Of a DNA stretch of 64,000 nucleotides, positions 25,792-37,830 are shown piece after piece. The position numbers and the translations under genes are program-made. The first letter of the stretch is position 1. Each line of letters opens with the position of its first letter. Source of the stretch: Delphinus delphis. Its lineage: Eukaryota; Chordata; Mammalia; Artiodactyla; Delphinidae. The stretch spans positions 10,502,680-10,566,679 of the forward strand of contig NC_082703.1 of NCBI RefSeq assembly GCF_949987515.2, given 5' to 3'. The notes below the pieces were generated by a model. That model saw nothing but the letters and a program-made list of their open reading frames with translations. It did not search any database and was not told the origin of the DNA.

Positions 25792-28591
25792 CACATTTAT
25801 TTTTGACAAACTAAGTAGTCCCCTGTGACCTTCCAAAAAATAAACAAAACAAAAACCCCAGAATCAGAGCTATTCTATCTTCAGCATTAAAGATCTCAAT
25901 GGGAAGAAAGGTTAACCATAACATTTCCTTGTTTCATTGAATGATACATACATAAAAATACCAGAACAGGAGGTTAGTACAAATATGTATCTACATGTAG
26001 ACAACTTAAAATAACTTCCCTTTCTAAAATTAGAGTTTATCCTGGAGACCTTATAAATATCTTTAATGATTATGGTTCAAATAAAAAACTTTTGAATTAT
26101 CTTGGGGGTAATACAAGCTCAGAACTTGTATACTTCTATACTAAAAGAACCTTGCTAATAAGAAAAGTTAATCTATTTGATTAAAACCACTCAGCAAACA
26201 TTTTTATGTGTTTTGGGTAGAATTCATAGATCGAGAAAACAACCTTTTGTTATAAGGGTGATTGAAAATAATTTTGTTACAATTACAGATTTAAAAAAAA
26301 TTATCAAGTCCTGAAATCTCCTAGATGTTTATTTAAGCAACACATCTTTCCCCTTAGTAATTTGGTATATTAAATTTGTTAATGTATAAAGGACACCCCC
26401 TTCATTACTGCAAATTAATAGGGATTTAGAATCATCAAGAATTGAATACAGCTGAGCAATTTATGCTGAGTAGGCAAGGAAACATGAAACATCAGTATAT
26501 TTGTAATGTTCGAGTGTTTTAATAAACTGGATCTGTTCTCAAGAAAAAGTGGCAGTGTCTGAAAAATAACACCTTCTGGAAAGGAATGTTTCTAATTATT
26601 ATGTATGCATGGCTTGTTTGAAATTTCATCATGAGCACAATATACTAAACATAACTATTTAGCAAAATACACATAAACAAATACAAGCATACATATATCT
26701 GTGTGAATTTAAATATCCAATTGTGTGACTCTATTATTCTAAAATCACAGGTCATTATTGTGCCTTCAAAAATTGTGATCAAGTCATTTTTTTAAAGATT
26801 TAAGACGGGCATACTTATTAGCACTGGTAAAAATGATTTTGAGCATCTGAATCCTTGCTCATAATCGGAGCTTAGTCTTAAGCAACTGAGAAATTGTGAA
26901 ATTAACAAATGGTGTAGAGGCAGGATGGATACCATGCATTGAAAAGACAGCTCTTTCCCACTCATATTACTCTTCCTTATTACACTTCATGAGAATCCTA
27001 CATAATGCAACATACATGGAAACTACTATACAAACTATAAAACACATTTTATGTGCTTCTTAGTATAACTATAGGTTGTTCACCAATATCATGGCATTTC
27101 TAACAACACTGTCAATGTGGGTTACCCACATGAGCTAATTTTTTAAAGGGCCAATTGATATATTAATCAAATTTTGTGGAAATATTTTTTTCTGCTCATC
27201 TAAAATGAAACAGTTCTTTTATTGCTAGGAGCCCAATTGCTCCTATGGGATCTTGGATCTCACTCAAATGATTTTTCTCCTGATTAAAACAAGAAAACCT
27301 AGTAGAAGATATGATTGATTAGTTGTATATTCTCCTGTATTAATCTTTTAAAAGACAGCAGTACTTAATTAATTTGAAAACCAGTTGCGTCTATTATTCT
27401 CTTCCCTAATCTGCTGCCCAGGAGTTTTTATAGAGCTTCTTAGCTAAGAATTAATGACTACATTAAGGTTTCCTCTATAAAGACCAAGCCAAATAAGATA
27501 CAAATTAAAATCAACATACAGTGTATGATCTGTGTGAACATGGTGTATGTGGCCTTTTAAACTACTATATTTGAATTCATGAAAGGAATCCACCTGTCAT
27601 CTATCACGTAATGATGACTGCCTACGAGATCGTGTTTTGTACGAAAACTCAATTGGACTTCGGTAGGCTGACATAATCCCAGAAGTCATCAGCAGACTGC
27701 ATAGGTTTATATCTGTCTACTGTATGACAAGTTCTTTTTTCTAAATAAGGTAGGGATTAAAAGGCATTGGAAATGACCAAAAACATATAAATTTCTAAAA
27801 TGCTTAACAATTAACCTATATGTACATTCTTTTCTAAATGCTTGAAGATATTGGAAATATGGTCATTGCTTCATTCAAGCATATAATGAGTCGAGGGGAA
27901 ATTCACAGTTTTTTTGTATTATTTCATTTATATCTGGCTGTTAATCTCAGCAGATCTAAACAATGGATTTCATTGCAGGAAGTTTATAAGATTAGATGGA
28001 AGATTTTCATGATCTGTGCTAATTTTATTCTATAGTTCTCCGGCTGTCATAATGGGATTAAAGATAGTGTCAAACAGCAAGCTCATCTCGCTAAGTTTTT
28101 CTTTTTTTCCTAAGGAGAAAAGAAAACACAGTCTTCCATGCATGTTTCCTTCTAACTCCTGCCATCCCTCCTAGAATCTTGTCCTGAAGCATGAACATCT
28201 AAGTGCCAGGAAGGCACCTGTGTGAGAATTTAAGTAAATCACAAGAAATCCTTTGCATAGAATGAAATTAGGATAATTAGCTCACAGCCACATACCAGGA
28301 TCTTTCATCAAGGCAACCTATATAGAAATTATCAAACTGTAGTTACGTACTTATCGGAGAAATGAGTTAGACCACACAAAATAAACAAAATGACTAATAT
28401 TTCACAGATAATATAATTAAAATCTCAAGGGGAGTTCTACATAATATAATATTTTGGCAACATGTTCTTATTTTTAAGTCTTTTTTTTCCCTAGGACACC
28501 CCTCCCCCATACTGGGGGTGGGGGGATTCTTGAGAATTCTACCCTGTCAGCCCAAGTCAATGGTAAATACACATTTAAGAAGAGATGGTTT

Positions 28592-31261
28592 ATCACCCTG
28601 ATACCAAAACCAGACAAAGATGTCACAAAAAAAGAAAACTACAGGCCAATATCATTAATGAACATAGATGCAAAAATCATCAACAAAATACTAGCAAACA
28701 GAATCCAACAGCACATTACAAGGATCATACAGCATGATCAAGTGGGGTTTATCCCAGGAATGCAAGGATTCTTCAATATACGCAAATCAATCAATGTGAT
28801 AAACCATATTAACAAACTGAAGGAGAAAAACCATATGATCATCTCAACAGAGGCAGAAAAAGCTTTCGACAAAATTCAACACTAATTTATGATAAAAACC
28901 CTCCAGAGGGAACTTACCTCAACATAATAAAAGCCATATATGACAAACCGACAGCCAACATCATTCTCAATGGTGAAAAATTGAAACCATTTCCACTAAG
29001 ATCAGGAACAAGACAAGGTTGCGCACTCTCACCACTCTTATTCAACATAGTTTTGGAAGTTTTAACCACAGCAATCAGAGAAGAAAAAGAAACAAAAGGA
29101 ATGCATATTGGAAAAGAAGTAAAACTGTCACTGTTTGCAGATGACATGATAATATACATAGAGAATCCTAAAGATGCTACCAGAAAACTAATAGAGCTAA
29201 TCAATGAATTTGGTAAAGTAGCAGGATACTAAACTAATGCACAGAAATCTCTTGCATTCCTATACACTAATAATGAAAAATCTGAAAGAGAAATTAAGGA
29301 AACACTCCCATTTACCATTGCAACAAAAAGAATAAAATACCTAGGGATAAACCTACCTAAGGAGATAAAAAACCTGTATGCAGAAAACTAAAAGATACTG
29401 ATGAAAAAAATTAAAGATGATACAAACAGATGGAGAGATATACCATGTTCTTGGACTCGAAGAATTGATATTGTGAAAATGACTCTACTACCCAAAGCAA
29501 GCTACAGATTCAGTGCAATCCCTATCAAACTACCAATGGCATTTTTCGCAGAACTAGAACAAAAAATTTCACAATTTGTCTGGAAACACAAAAGACCCCA
29601 AAGAGCCAAAGCAATCTTGAGAAAGAAAAACAGAGAGCTGGAGGAACCAGGATCCCTGACTTCAAACTATAGTACAAAGCTACAGTAATCAAGATAGTCA
29701 GCTACATACATATAGCTGACTCACTTTGTTATATAGCAGAAATATAGATCAATGGAACAGGATAGAAAGCCCAGAGATAAACCCATGCACATATGGTCAC
29801 CTTATCTTTGATAAAGGAGGCAAGAATATACAATGGAGAAAAGACAGCCTCTTCAATAAGTGGTGCTGGGAAAACTGGACAGCTACATGGAAAAGAATGA
29901 AATTAGAATACTCCCTAACACCATACACAAAAATAAACTCAAAATGGATTAAAGACCTAAATGTAAGGCCAGACACTATAAAAATCTTAGAGGAAAATAT
30001 AGGGAGAACACTCTATGACATAAATCACAGCCAGATCCTTTTTGACCCACCTCCTAGAGGAATGGAAATAAAAACAAAAATAACCAAATGGGACCTAATG
30101 AAACTTCAAAGCTTTTGCACAGCAAAGGAAACCATAAACAAGACAAAAAGACAACCCTCAGAATGGGAGAAAGTATTTGCAAACGAAGCAACTGACAAAG
30201 GATTAATCTCCAAAATATACAAGCAGCTCATGCAGCTCAATATCACAAAAACAAACAACCCAACCCAAAAATGGGCAGAAGACCTTAACAGACATCTCTC
30301 CAAAGAAGATATACAGATTGCCAACAAACACATGAAAGGATGCTCAACATCACTAATCATTAGAGAAATTCAAATCAAAACAACAATGAGGTTATCACCT
30401 CACACTGGTCAGAATGGCCATCATCAAAAAATCTACAAACAATAAATGCTGGAGAGGGTGTGGAGAAAAGGAAACCCTCTTGCACTGTTGGTGGGAATGT
30501 AAATTGATACAGCCACTATGGAGAACAGTATGGAGGTTCCTTAAAAAACTAAAAATAGAACTACCATACGACCCAGCAATCCCACTACTGGGCATATACC
30601 CTGAGAAAACCATAATTCAAAAAGAGTCATGCACCACATTGTTCACTGCAGCACTGTTTACAATAGCCAGGACATGGAAGCAAACTAAGTGTCCATCAAC
30701 AGATGAATGGATCAAGAAGATGTGGCACATATATACAAGGGAATATTACTCAGCCATAAAAAGAAATGAAACTGAGTTATTTGTAGTGAGGTAGATGGAC
30801 CTAAAGTCTGTCATACAGAGTGAAGTGAGTCAGAAAGAGAAAAACAAATACCGTAAGCTAACACATATATATGGAATCTAAAAAAAAAAAAAAAAGTGGT
30901 TCTGAAGAACCTAGGGGCAGGACAGGAATAAAGATACAGACGTAGAGAATGGATTTGAGGACACGGGGAGGGGGAAGGGTAAGCTGGGATGAAGTGAGAG
31001 AGTGGCATGGACATATATACACTACCAAATGTAAAACAGATAGCTAGTGGGAAGCAGCCGCATAGCACAGGGAGACCAGCTCGGTGCTTTGTGACCACCT
31101 AGAGAGGTGGGATAGGGAGGATGGGAGGGAGATGCAAAAGGGAGGGGATATGGGATGTATGTATACGTATAGCTGACTCACTTTGTTATATAGCAGAAAC
31201 TAACACAACATTGTAAAGCAATTTTACCCCAATAAAGACGTTTGGAAAAAAAAGAAAAGAA
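28592..31261 (+). mobile_element. 5'-truncated LINE-1 (L1) with ORF2 remnant and 3'UTR
   Basis: A retrotransposed L1 copy lying antisense to NRG1. It begins within the reverse-transcriptase region of ORF2, carries a recognisable 3'UTR (about 30795-31240) and ends in AATAAAGACG plus an A-rich tail. A 15-bp target-site duplication with one mismatch flanks it: AAGAAGAGATGGTTT at 28577-28591 and AAGAAGAGATAGTTT at 31262-31276. ORF1 and the ORF2 endonuclease domain are missing, so the copy is dead on arrival. A short piece of 3'UTR-like sequence interrupts ORF2 at 29711-29742 (see findings). Confidence 0.95.
28594..30794 (+). pseudogene. L1 ORF2 remnant (reverse transcriptase and C-terminal domain), broken
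   Basis: Translated fragments show the L1 ORF2 order. [17 protein letters not shown] and NRIQQHI come from the start of the RT domain; then [14 protein letters not shown]; then the catalytic FADD motif (29134-29145); and the C-terminal region with [20 protein letters not shown] and YYSAIKRNE. The frame changes several times (open segments near 28658-28885, 28981-29232, 29401-29688, 29726-30445 and 30414-30794), with in-frame stops between. The endonuclease half is absent through 5' truncation. No functional protein is possible. Confidence 0.93.
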
Positions 31262-31922
31262 AAGAAGAGATAGTTTGGCCGTGTGGCAGTTTATAACCAG
31301 AGTACCTCTTCCCAGAATCTTGAGGGACAGGGATGTGACAACATGAAGGTAGTGAATTTGAGTCCCCAAGAGCTCAGGACCTGAGCTGAGACTTCTTGGA
31401 TAACCAGTCTTGATCTGAATATAGCAAACTCACAGATGACAGTAGGAGGTGAACATCAGAATGGCTCCACATTTTCCTCTGGTGGCACCAGAACTAAGCC
31501 CCTCAGGTGTGGGAAGAAAAGAGAGTCCCCCAATGTACAGAATGCACTGGCCTTGTCTATCCTGGTGCCTGATGAGTACAGGCTCTGCTGAGCTTCACAT
31601 CTGACCCACTTCCTCTGAAAAGAGAGGGCGTTTCTAGGCAGCCACGTTTCTGGCTTCGCTATCCTGGGTGAGCCCACGGTGGGCACCTGAGTAGAATACA
31701 CTGATGATTTGTAAGCTCTCTGGATCTTTTGATGTGGTCTGGCATAGTCAGCTCCGCCAGTCAGATTCTTGCTATGGGGAATTTGATTTAGGAACTGAGG
31801 GAACAATCACACAGTAGGAGTCAAAACTGGAAGGATGCCTTCAAAGGAGGCATGAAGAAGAATATGGCCAACTGGAATCATAAGCAGGTCAAAGTTTGGA
31901 ATTATAAAGAAGCATATTTGAC

Positions 31923-32112
31923 GGGCTTCCCTGGTGGCGCAGTGGTTGAGAGTCCACCTGCTGATGCAGGGGATGCGGGTTCGTGCCCCGGTCCGGGAAG
32001 ATCCCACATGCCGCAGAGCGGCTGGGCCCGTGAGCCATGGCCACTGAGCCTGCGCGTCCAGAGCCTGTGCTCCGCAACGGGAGAGGCCACAACAGTGAGA
32101 GGCCCACATACC

Positions 32113-32141
<29 letters not shown>
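31923..32141 (+). mobile_element. Long CHR SINE, full length with long A-tail
   Basis: Plus-strand copy ending in an A-tail of nearly 30 bases. A perfect 16-bp target-site duplication, AAAGAAGCATATTTGA, lies at 31906-31921 and 32142-32157. Confidence 0.97.
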
Positions 32142-32146
<5 letters not shown>

Positions 32147-34097
32147 AGCATATTTGAAAGCAGGAGAGGTTAGAAAATCTAAGAAACAGAAGATTCAAGA
32201 ACATATCTGAGGCACATGAAGGAGAGACTTGAGAGAAAAGCCATAAATTCCTGGTGTTTAAACTCATAGATACCCCCTGGGTACCATTTTCTCCTCGAGG
32301 TCCAGTTATAATGGAGTTCTAGTTCTTCCCAACGGAATCCCCCTCTCTTGATGCCTCACACCCGTTTTTCAGTTTTTGTTCTTCACAAACCAAGGAATCT
32401 ACCTTAAACGTTCACAAACAGAGTCTGGTATAGAGTAAACTATACTGGACCGGGAATTAAATAATTTAAGACACATCCTAAGTCTCCATTTCTTTTTAAA
32501 TACAATGAGAGGGTTGGATAAGGATGAACTAGTCCTAACATTCTAAGTAGAAAATAAAAACCACCACCTTATAGTGTAATTGACATTCTTTGTTCTCCTC
32601 CTTCAGATGTTTTCAATAAGCCAATAGGAACCCAGTCCTTAAAGAATTTTAGTTGGTTGTTTAAGAATGACTTCCTTACAATACTCCGTGAACTTCTTTT
32701 TATTCTTGTCAGGTAAAAAAGAACACCCCTACCTTCATTTCTCTACACTTTATAATGGGTCAATACTACATTCAAATTCAAGACCAATTCTTGAATGAAT
32801 TAATACGGAACAGTAAGTTGGATGTCGCTCCTATGAAAGAAATGTGAAAAGCCATATTATCAAAACTTCTGCATCCCGAAATTAATTTTAAAATTCTATT
32901 AATTCTATTAATTAATTATTTAATTCTATTTTCCTGGGACTTTACAGTATGCATAACTACACAAATCTAATCGTGTCCAAATCATAATTCAATAGCCTTT
33001 ACCGCGAGGACACAGATTGAACCAAACAAGCAACTGACAAACTGAGAACAAGCTATTAAACACGGTATAATAGAAAGAAAAGAATAAGCCACTGAAATTT
33101 TAAATTTGTGTTTCAAGTTGCATCCCATAAAATTCCAAGTGGGGAAAAATAACGCGAGCCAAACTCTACTGCTTAACCTGCGCTGATTAAAAAATAAAGC
33201 GATGTTATGTTTACTCTTATAAATTTTAAATGGTAAATGATAAACATGACCCCTAACAATAGTAAGGGAATCCACTTTTCACTGTTGTCCTTTGTTCTCT
33301 GTGGAGGGAGGTATTTAAAGCGAGAGTAATGAAGTGTGATTACACTGCAATAGAGCAGTTCATTGGGAAGTCCACAGAGGACTTAGGAATTAACCTGGAT
33401 TTTCCCAACCCTGTTCCATATTCGTATCTCACTCCATCCTCCTTATCCTGTTAAGTCAACTGATATAAACAACATCAATCTCCTAAGGAGTTAACCCCTG
33501 AAGTGACTTTTACTCTTCCCTTGCTGGCTTCGCAATTTTATCTTATCACTTTAAGAGATCAGGCCTTTGCAGTGGACATTCTTTCTCAGCACCTGCCTAG
33601 AAGCGGTGCAGTTACGCTTTGTTTTATAACAGATGACAGGGCTTGTGAAGGCAGCTGTTCAGTGCCATAACTCAAAAGAGCACCAAAGGTTTTGAAGCAG
33701 CGTTTTATCGTTTCAAGAGATTTAGCTGCTCACTGCTAGCACATCATCAGCTTCTAGAGATGACTCCATCAAGTTGTGCAGTGTTAGGGGATCGGGAACA
33801 GAGAGCCACCAGCTGTGGAGCTTTGCCCTTCCTCAGATAACTCAGAGAGGTGGTCGGAAGACAGGGGCACCTTCTGCCTCCAAGTCATTCATTTGTTTAA
33901 CAAACATCCCCTGACACTGCCCTCAGAGAAACAGAACCTGAAGCCTATACATAAAAAAGGCTTTGCCTCTAAGACTCTCTTAATTTCCGAATTAACAGGC
34001 CCAAAACAACCTGATAGGCCTAACTTTCTACTACCTAGAGCCAGATGTATATAAGAACATAAAAACTGCCAGGACTACGTCAAGATTGTATTCTGTT

Positions 34098-34236
34098 TAC
34101 ACACACGCACGCGCACACACACACAAGCAGAACATATATTCATACATAATACACATATGTATGTAAATATATACAATATACATATATTCTGTATATACAT
34201 ATGTATTCTGTACATAAATTATATGTATACATATAT
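34098..34236. repeat. CA/CG-rich then TATA-rich simple-sequence tract
   Basis: Alternating purine-pyrimidine sequence (ACACACACGCACGCGCACAC) followed by imperfect repeats of ACATATATTC and CATATGTATG. It lies about 350 bp downstream of Ig exon 2 in the NRG1 sense direction. Confidence 0.85.
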
Positions 34237-34481
34237 TCTGGTTTGATAGAGCAAAAAACTTACCTGCTCTCCCTGACTAACTTAAAGTGGAGGTATAATC
34301 TCTTTCTTTTAGCAAACCATCCTGTCTCTGCTATTCATGATGTTATTCAAATCCCTTTTAAAAAAATCTATGTATATTTCAGGTCTATTTCAGTCATGAG
34401 TAAAGAGCCTTATGGGGGACCCATAAGACAGTTGAAGTGCGTGGTTTTCCCTCCACGATTTTTGTTTGTTCACAATGAGAT

Positions 34482-34570
34482 TTAACACACCGATGTATTA
34501 CAAGTCTTACCACATACCTTGATGACTCCTCTCAGAGACTGAGAAATAGGACATAGTAGGTGTCTCTTAC
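34482..34570 (-). CDS. NRG1: Possible read-through coding tail after NRG1 Ig exon 2 (intron retention)
   Basis: If the donor at 34570 is not used, the frame stays open for 29 codons and stops with TAA at 34482-34484. The tail begins GKRHLLCP, continues ISQSLRGVIKVCG and ends KTCNTSVC. From memory, a short human heregulin (gamma-type) isoform ends with a closely similar tail containing ISQSLRGVIKVCG. Such a product would be an Ig-only protein with no EGF domain. A second donor-like GTATGT begins 53 nt into the intron. I saw no clear polyadenylation signal close downstream. The open frame is seen directly; its use as coding sequence is inferred. Confidence 0.5.
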
Positions 34571-34692
34571 CGTTTGCATCCACAATGGTGATATTGGCAG
34601 AAGCACTGTCGTTTCCTAATTTGCTGATCACTTTGCACATATATTCTCCAGAATCAGCCAGTGATGCTTTGTTAATGCGAAGTTCTGACTTC
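34571..34692 (-). CDS. NRG1: Neuregulin 1, second Ig-like C2 domain exon (conventional exon 3)
   Basis: This exon completes the Ig-like domain. On the minus strand an acceptor (TCTCACAG, with a rather weak pyrimidine tract) ends at 34693 and a GTAAGA donor starts at 34570, giving 122 bp: one base finishing the Gly codon from the previous exon, 40 codons, and one base carried on. The translation starts KSELRINKASL and contains the Ig signature DSGEYMC, which supplies the second disulphide cysteine. It then has SKLGNDSASANITIV, with two N-glycosylation sequons (NDS and NIT). It ends VDAN, where the human protein, from memory, has VESN. Together the two Ig exons are 300 bp and start and end in the same phase, so the whole Ig module can be skipped without a frameshift, as happens in type III NRG1. 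Confidence 0.97.
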
Positions 34693-35507
34693 CTGTGAGA
34701 CCAGGACCAAAGCGGTTGTAAGTATATTTCACAGAAATACAATGACCATCAAAATAAAGCCCCTGGAGTTTCAGAGTTCTCATACTCCCCCTTCCCACTC
34801 TACACACACCATGTTAAAACACAACTGACTAGTACACAGATGTGTGATTTCACCAAAAGTGAGATACATCTCATTTATATTATACCCTGGACATAGTCTT
34901 AATTTTATCACCCAGCTCAGCAATTTAAATAAATTCTTTTCTCATTTTTCTTATTATTCCTTTCGCACCACCACTAACCACATTATGCCTCAGAATTTTT
35001 TTTCACCCAAACGATAAATTTCCTTTCCTCTCTGTATCTCAATGTCACCAGCCACTAGGGTTAAGGAAGATAAAAAAGTGTAAAGCCGTTTCTTATAAAT
35101 CCGGTAAGCACAGATACTTAATGAAGGCTAGACTAGATTAAAATGCTCTGCACTCCTTTTCCCAGCAGAGTGACATCAGGAATTATGTTAATTTTGAATG
35201 CAGAGGATTTATCACTTCCAAAAGAAAGGGAATTTGTCATTCTTTAAGAAGATTCTCATTGCTGGGAGCACAGTACCACACAAATGGTTCTTAATATTGA
35301 AATAAATATTCATACAACAATACCACACACTTTTATAAAACTACATATTAAACCACTATTTGGCGCTCCTTCTAAGCATGGGCAGCTCTGTGATTTGCAC
35401 CTGTCTCTATGCTTTACTACTGCACATAGCCTATCATTTAAGCAGTCTCTACGATTTAAAAACTCAGGCCTATTGGGATTGGCACAGCATTCATTAAAGC
35501 CTTTTGC

Positions 35508-35710
35508 TAGCTAGTGGGAACCTGCTGCATAGCGCAGGGAGCTCAGCTCTGTGCTCTGTGATGACCTAGATGTGTGGGATGAGCGGGGAGGGACGTCCAA
35601 CAGGGAAGGGATATATGTACACACACAGGTGATTCACCTCGTTGTACAGCAGAAACTAACACGACATTGTAAAGCAATTGTACTCCAGTAAAACATTAAA
35701 AAAAAAAAGA
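35508..35710 (+). mobile_element. L1 3'UTR fragment
   Basis: Matches the 3'UTR of the large L1 at 28592: CTAGTGGGAACCTGCTGCAT, CACCTCGTTGTACAGCAGAA, CATTGTAAAGCAATTGTACT and an A-tail. It is too short to carry coding sequence. Confidence 0.88.
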
Positions 35711-36794
35711 CAGTGTCCTTGTATACAGGAGCCTGGTACTGGCTGCCTGGGTTCTTGAGAGGAGGACATCAGGGAGAAAAGGCAGGAAGCAAAGACAGCA
35801 ACTCAGAATTCTACGCAAACCTCCCGTAAACTACACCTTCCTCATTTTAAAGTGAATTTTCTGGTCTTCTTGTCAGATAATATTATTAATCAAATTGGAT
35901 CAATTGTTCAAAATTTAATTTCTACTCTTCTCCAGTCTACTGAATTGAACCACCCCTACCTGCCTTCCATGTTGGTACTTTTGCTTATTACTTCTTTCTC
36001 CTAGAATGGGGGCCCCATATTTCTACCCATCGAGATATGAGCTGATCTTTAAGGACCACCTCTGAGCCAGTTCCTTCGTCAAGCCTTTCATGATCATGTA
36101 CCTGGAGCTGCTCTCTTTTTTTTTTTTTTTCTAAATTCTGCCAGCCTTGAGTACCTCCCTCATGAGAGTCTTCTTAAAGAAACATGGTAATCAGACTTAC
36201 AGTTAACATTAATTTACAGTTAATCTTGGATAGTTCTTAAAATCAAAATTCTCCTAAAAGACCTGGGCAGTGTTTACTGGAATACTATTCCAAGGAATGT
36301 AAATAAATGTTATGCTTAAAAGAGAAAGAGAAAGAGAACAAGGGAAAAAAATGTAATTTTCTATGCTGAAGTAAGTGTTGTATTAAACAAACTTAGAGTT
36401 CGTTACAACCTACCTCTTAGTCATTTTATGCAAATAGTTACAGTGAATTTCTAAGGCATGACAAGTGACTAAGGAATCCTTTCTGTAGAGACACCCTTGG
36501 GAATTCTATGACTGAGCATCAATGGGCCAAGACCAAGAATCAATTTAATCAAGCTAAGCATAACAAATACACTCAGGTTCAAAAATCAGCAGCAGAAATA
36601 CAGGCTGGGAGGCATAAGCCTTGACAACAATATATACAGAAAAAAGGGACTTCAATTAGCTACACGTTTAACATTACTCCATTTGAAACAACTATTTAAA
36701 AAAGAAGAAGAAAGAAATGTATGCACTGTTTGGCAAAATTAATATTAAAAGAGCACGAGTCAAATTTTATAAAAGTCTCAATACACCGCTCACA

Positions 36795-37215
36795 GGCTGA
36801 ATCACATCTAGAGTATTGCATTATGTTTCAAAGTGGCATTTGATAAAAAAAATTATCAATAGCTAGAGGAGTTTAGAAGAGGGTGATCAGAATTGAATAG
36901 GGCCTAGAAATCTTATCACTAGAGAAGATGCTATTAAAGAACCAGAGGTTCCACTGGCAGGTAGCTATGAACAAGATATATTTAAATACATTTCATCGTT
37001 GTTATCTGAGAAAGGAAATTATTTGGTGAAGCTCTTAAAGGTAGAATTGTGTCTTACAGGAAAAAGAAGGTACATTTTGGATGATATATAAGGAAGAACC
37101 TTTTGAGCGCCCAAAATTGGACAGGGTGTCATGTGAAAGAGTTAGGTTTTCTCTTTGGAAAGATTCAAGTCTGGAGGGCCACCTGTCAAGCAATTCCTAA
37201 CAAGAATATCTCTAG
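36795..37215 (+). repeat. Ancient LINE-like relic (CR1/L3-type 3' region)
   Basis: Spaced phrases such as GAAGAGGGTGATCAGAATTG, GGGCCTAGAAATCTTATC, GATATATAAGGAAGAACC, GTGTCATGTGAAAGAGTTAG and AGGGCCACCTGTCAAGCAAT recall the order of an old CR1/L3-like element encoding the end of its reverse-transcriptase ORF. It is heavily decayed, and the family name is an inference from memory. Confidence 0.42.
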
Positions 37216-37689
37216 GCAGAGAAAGATTAAATTAGATCAGTGGTTTCAATCAGCTTTGAAAAAACAAACCCTGTTTTAAAATGAAAGCTTAAATGAGACA
37301 TGCATATTTAAAAATATTATGAAGGGAGAAAGTGTTTATGTCAAAAAGGTTGGCAACCCTTTTTGCAGTTCAATGGAAACTCAAAATTCTCCAGGGACAT
37401 GAAGGGCCCCTTTGAACTCTAATGACAGATTTAACTATGACATTCTTCAATCCTTGGGTCTTAGAGCAGGAATGGGAAATAGTGAGAGAGTAGAAATAGA
37501 CAAACCTTCTTAAAAATTATACACTGCAACAATTTGGGGCTTTAATAAGTATGGTTATAATAGTCTTATTTTACTGTCTTCAGTAGGCTACCATATCTTG
37601 CCTAAAAGAAGAAAGTTAACTTGGAAGAATTAATGAACTCCCTTCCAATCACAAAATTAACTTTTTGCTCTTTAATTGATGAGTTACCT

Positions 37690-37830
37690 GGGGATCTGGG
37701 AGGGGTGAATATTTTGGCGGATTTTCATTTCTAAAAGTTTTAAAACAGTTAATTCATGCAACATGTTTAAAAAGATGCTTGAAATAGAGTAAGCTCCAAA
37801 TAAGTGTTGGCTATTATTATAATTACATTC
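37690..37830 (+). repeat. MIR 3'-end-like fragment
   Basis: Ends with the MIR-type phrase AGTAAGCTCCAAATAAGTGT followed by TGGCTATTATTATAATT. Only the end is convincing. Confidence 0.45.

Larger units (their letters stand above)
23786..34570 (-). other. NRG1: NRG1 intron between Ig exon 2 and spacer exon 1
   Basis: A 10.8-kb intron. It contains two CHR SINEs (25585-25791 minus, 31923-32141 plus), a 2.7-kb truncated L1 (28592-31261) and a microsatellite-like CA/TA-rich tract at 34098-34236. The stretches 23.8-25.5, 25.8-28.5, 31.3-31.9 and 32.2-34.0 kb appear to be unique intronic DNA without genes. Confidence 0.9.

Noticed and set aside
29726..30445. 239-codon open frame, the longest in the window
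   Set aside because: It is the C-terminal part of a truncated L1 ORF2 whose frame is broken before and after it; not a host gene.
31456..31806. 116-codon open frame on the minus strand
   Set aside because: TTG start, no recognisable domain; unique intronic sequence with somewhat higher GC.
31807..32267. Open frames up to 121 codons
   Set aside because: CHR SINE with a long A-tail flanked by a 16-bp target duplication.
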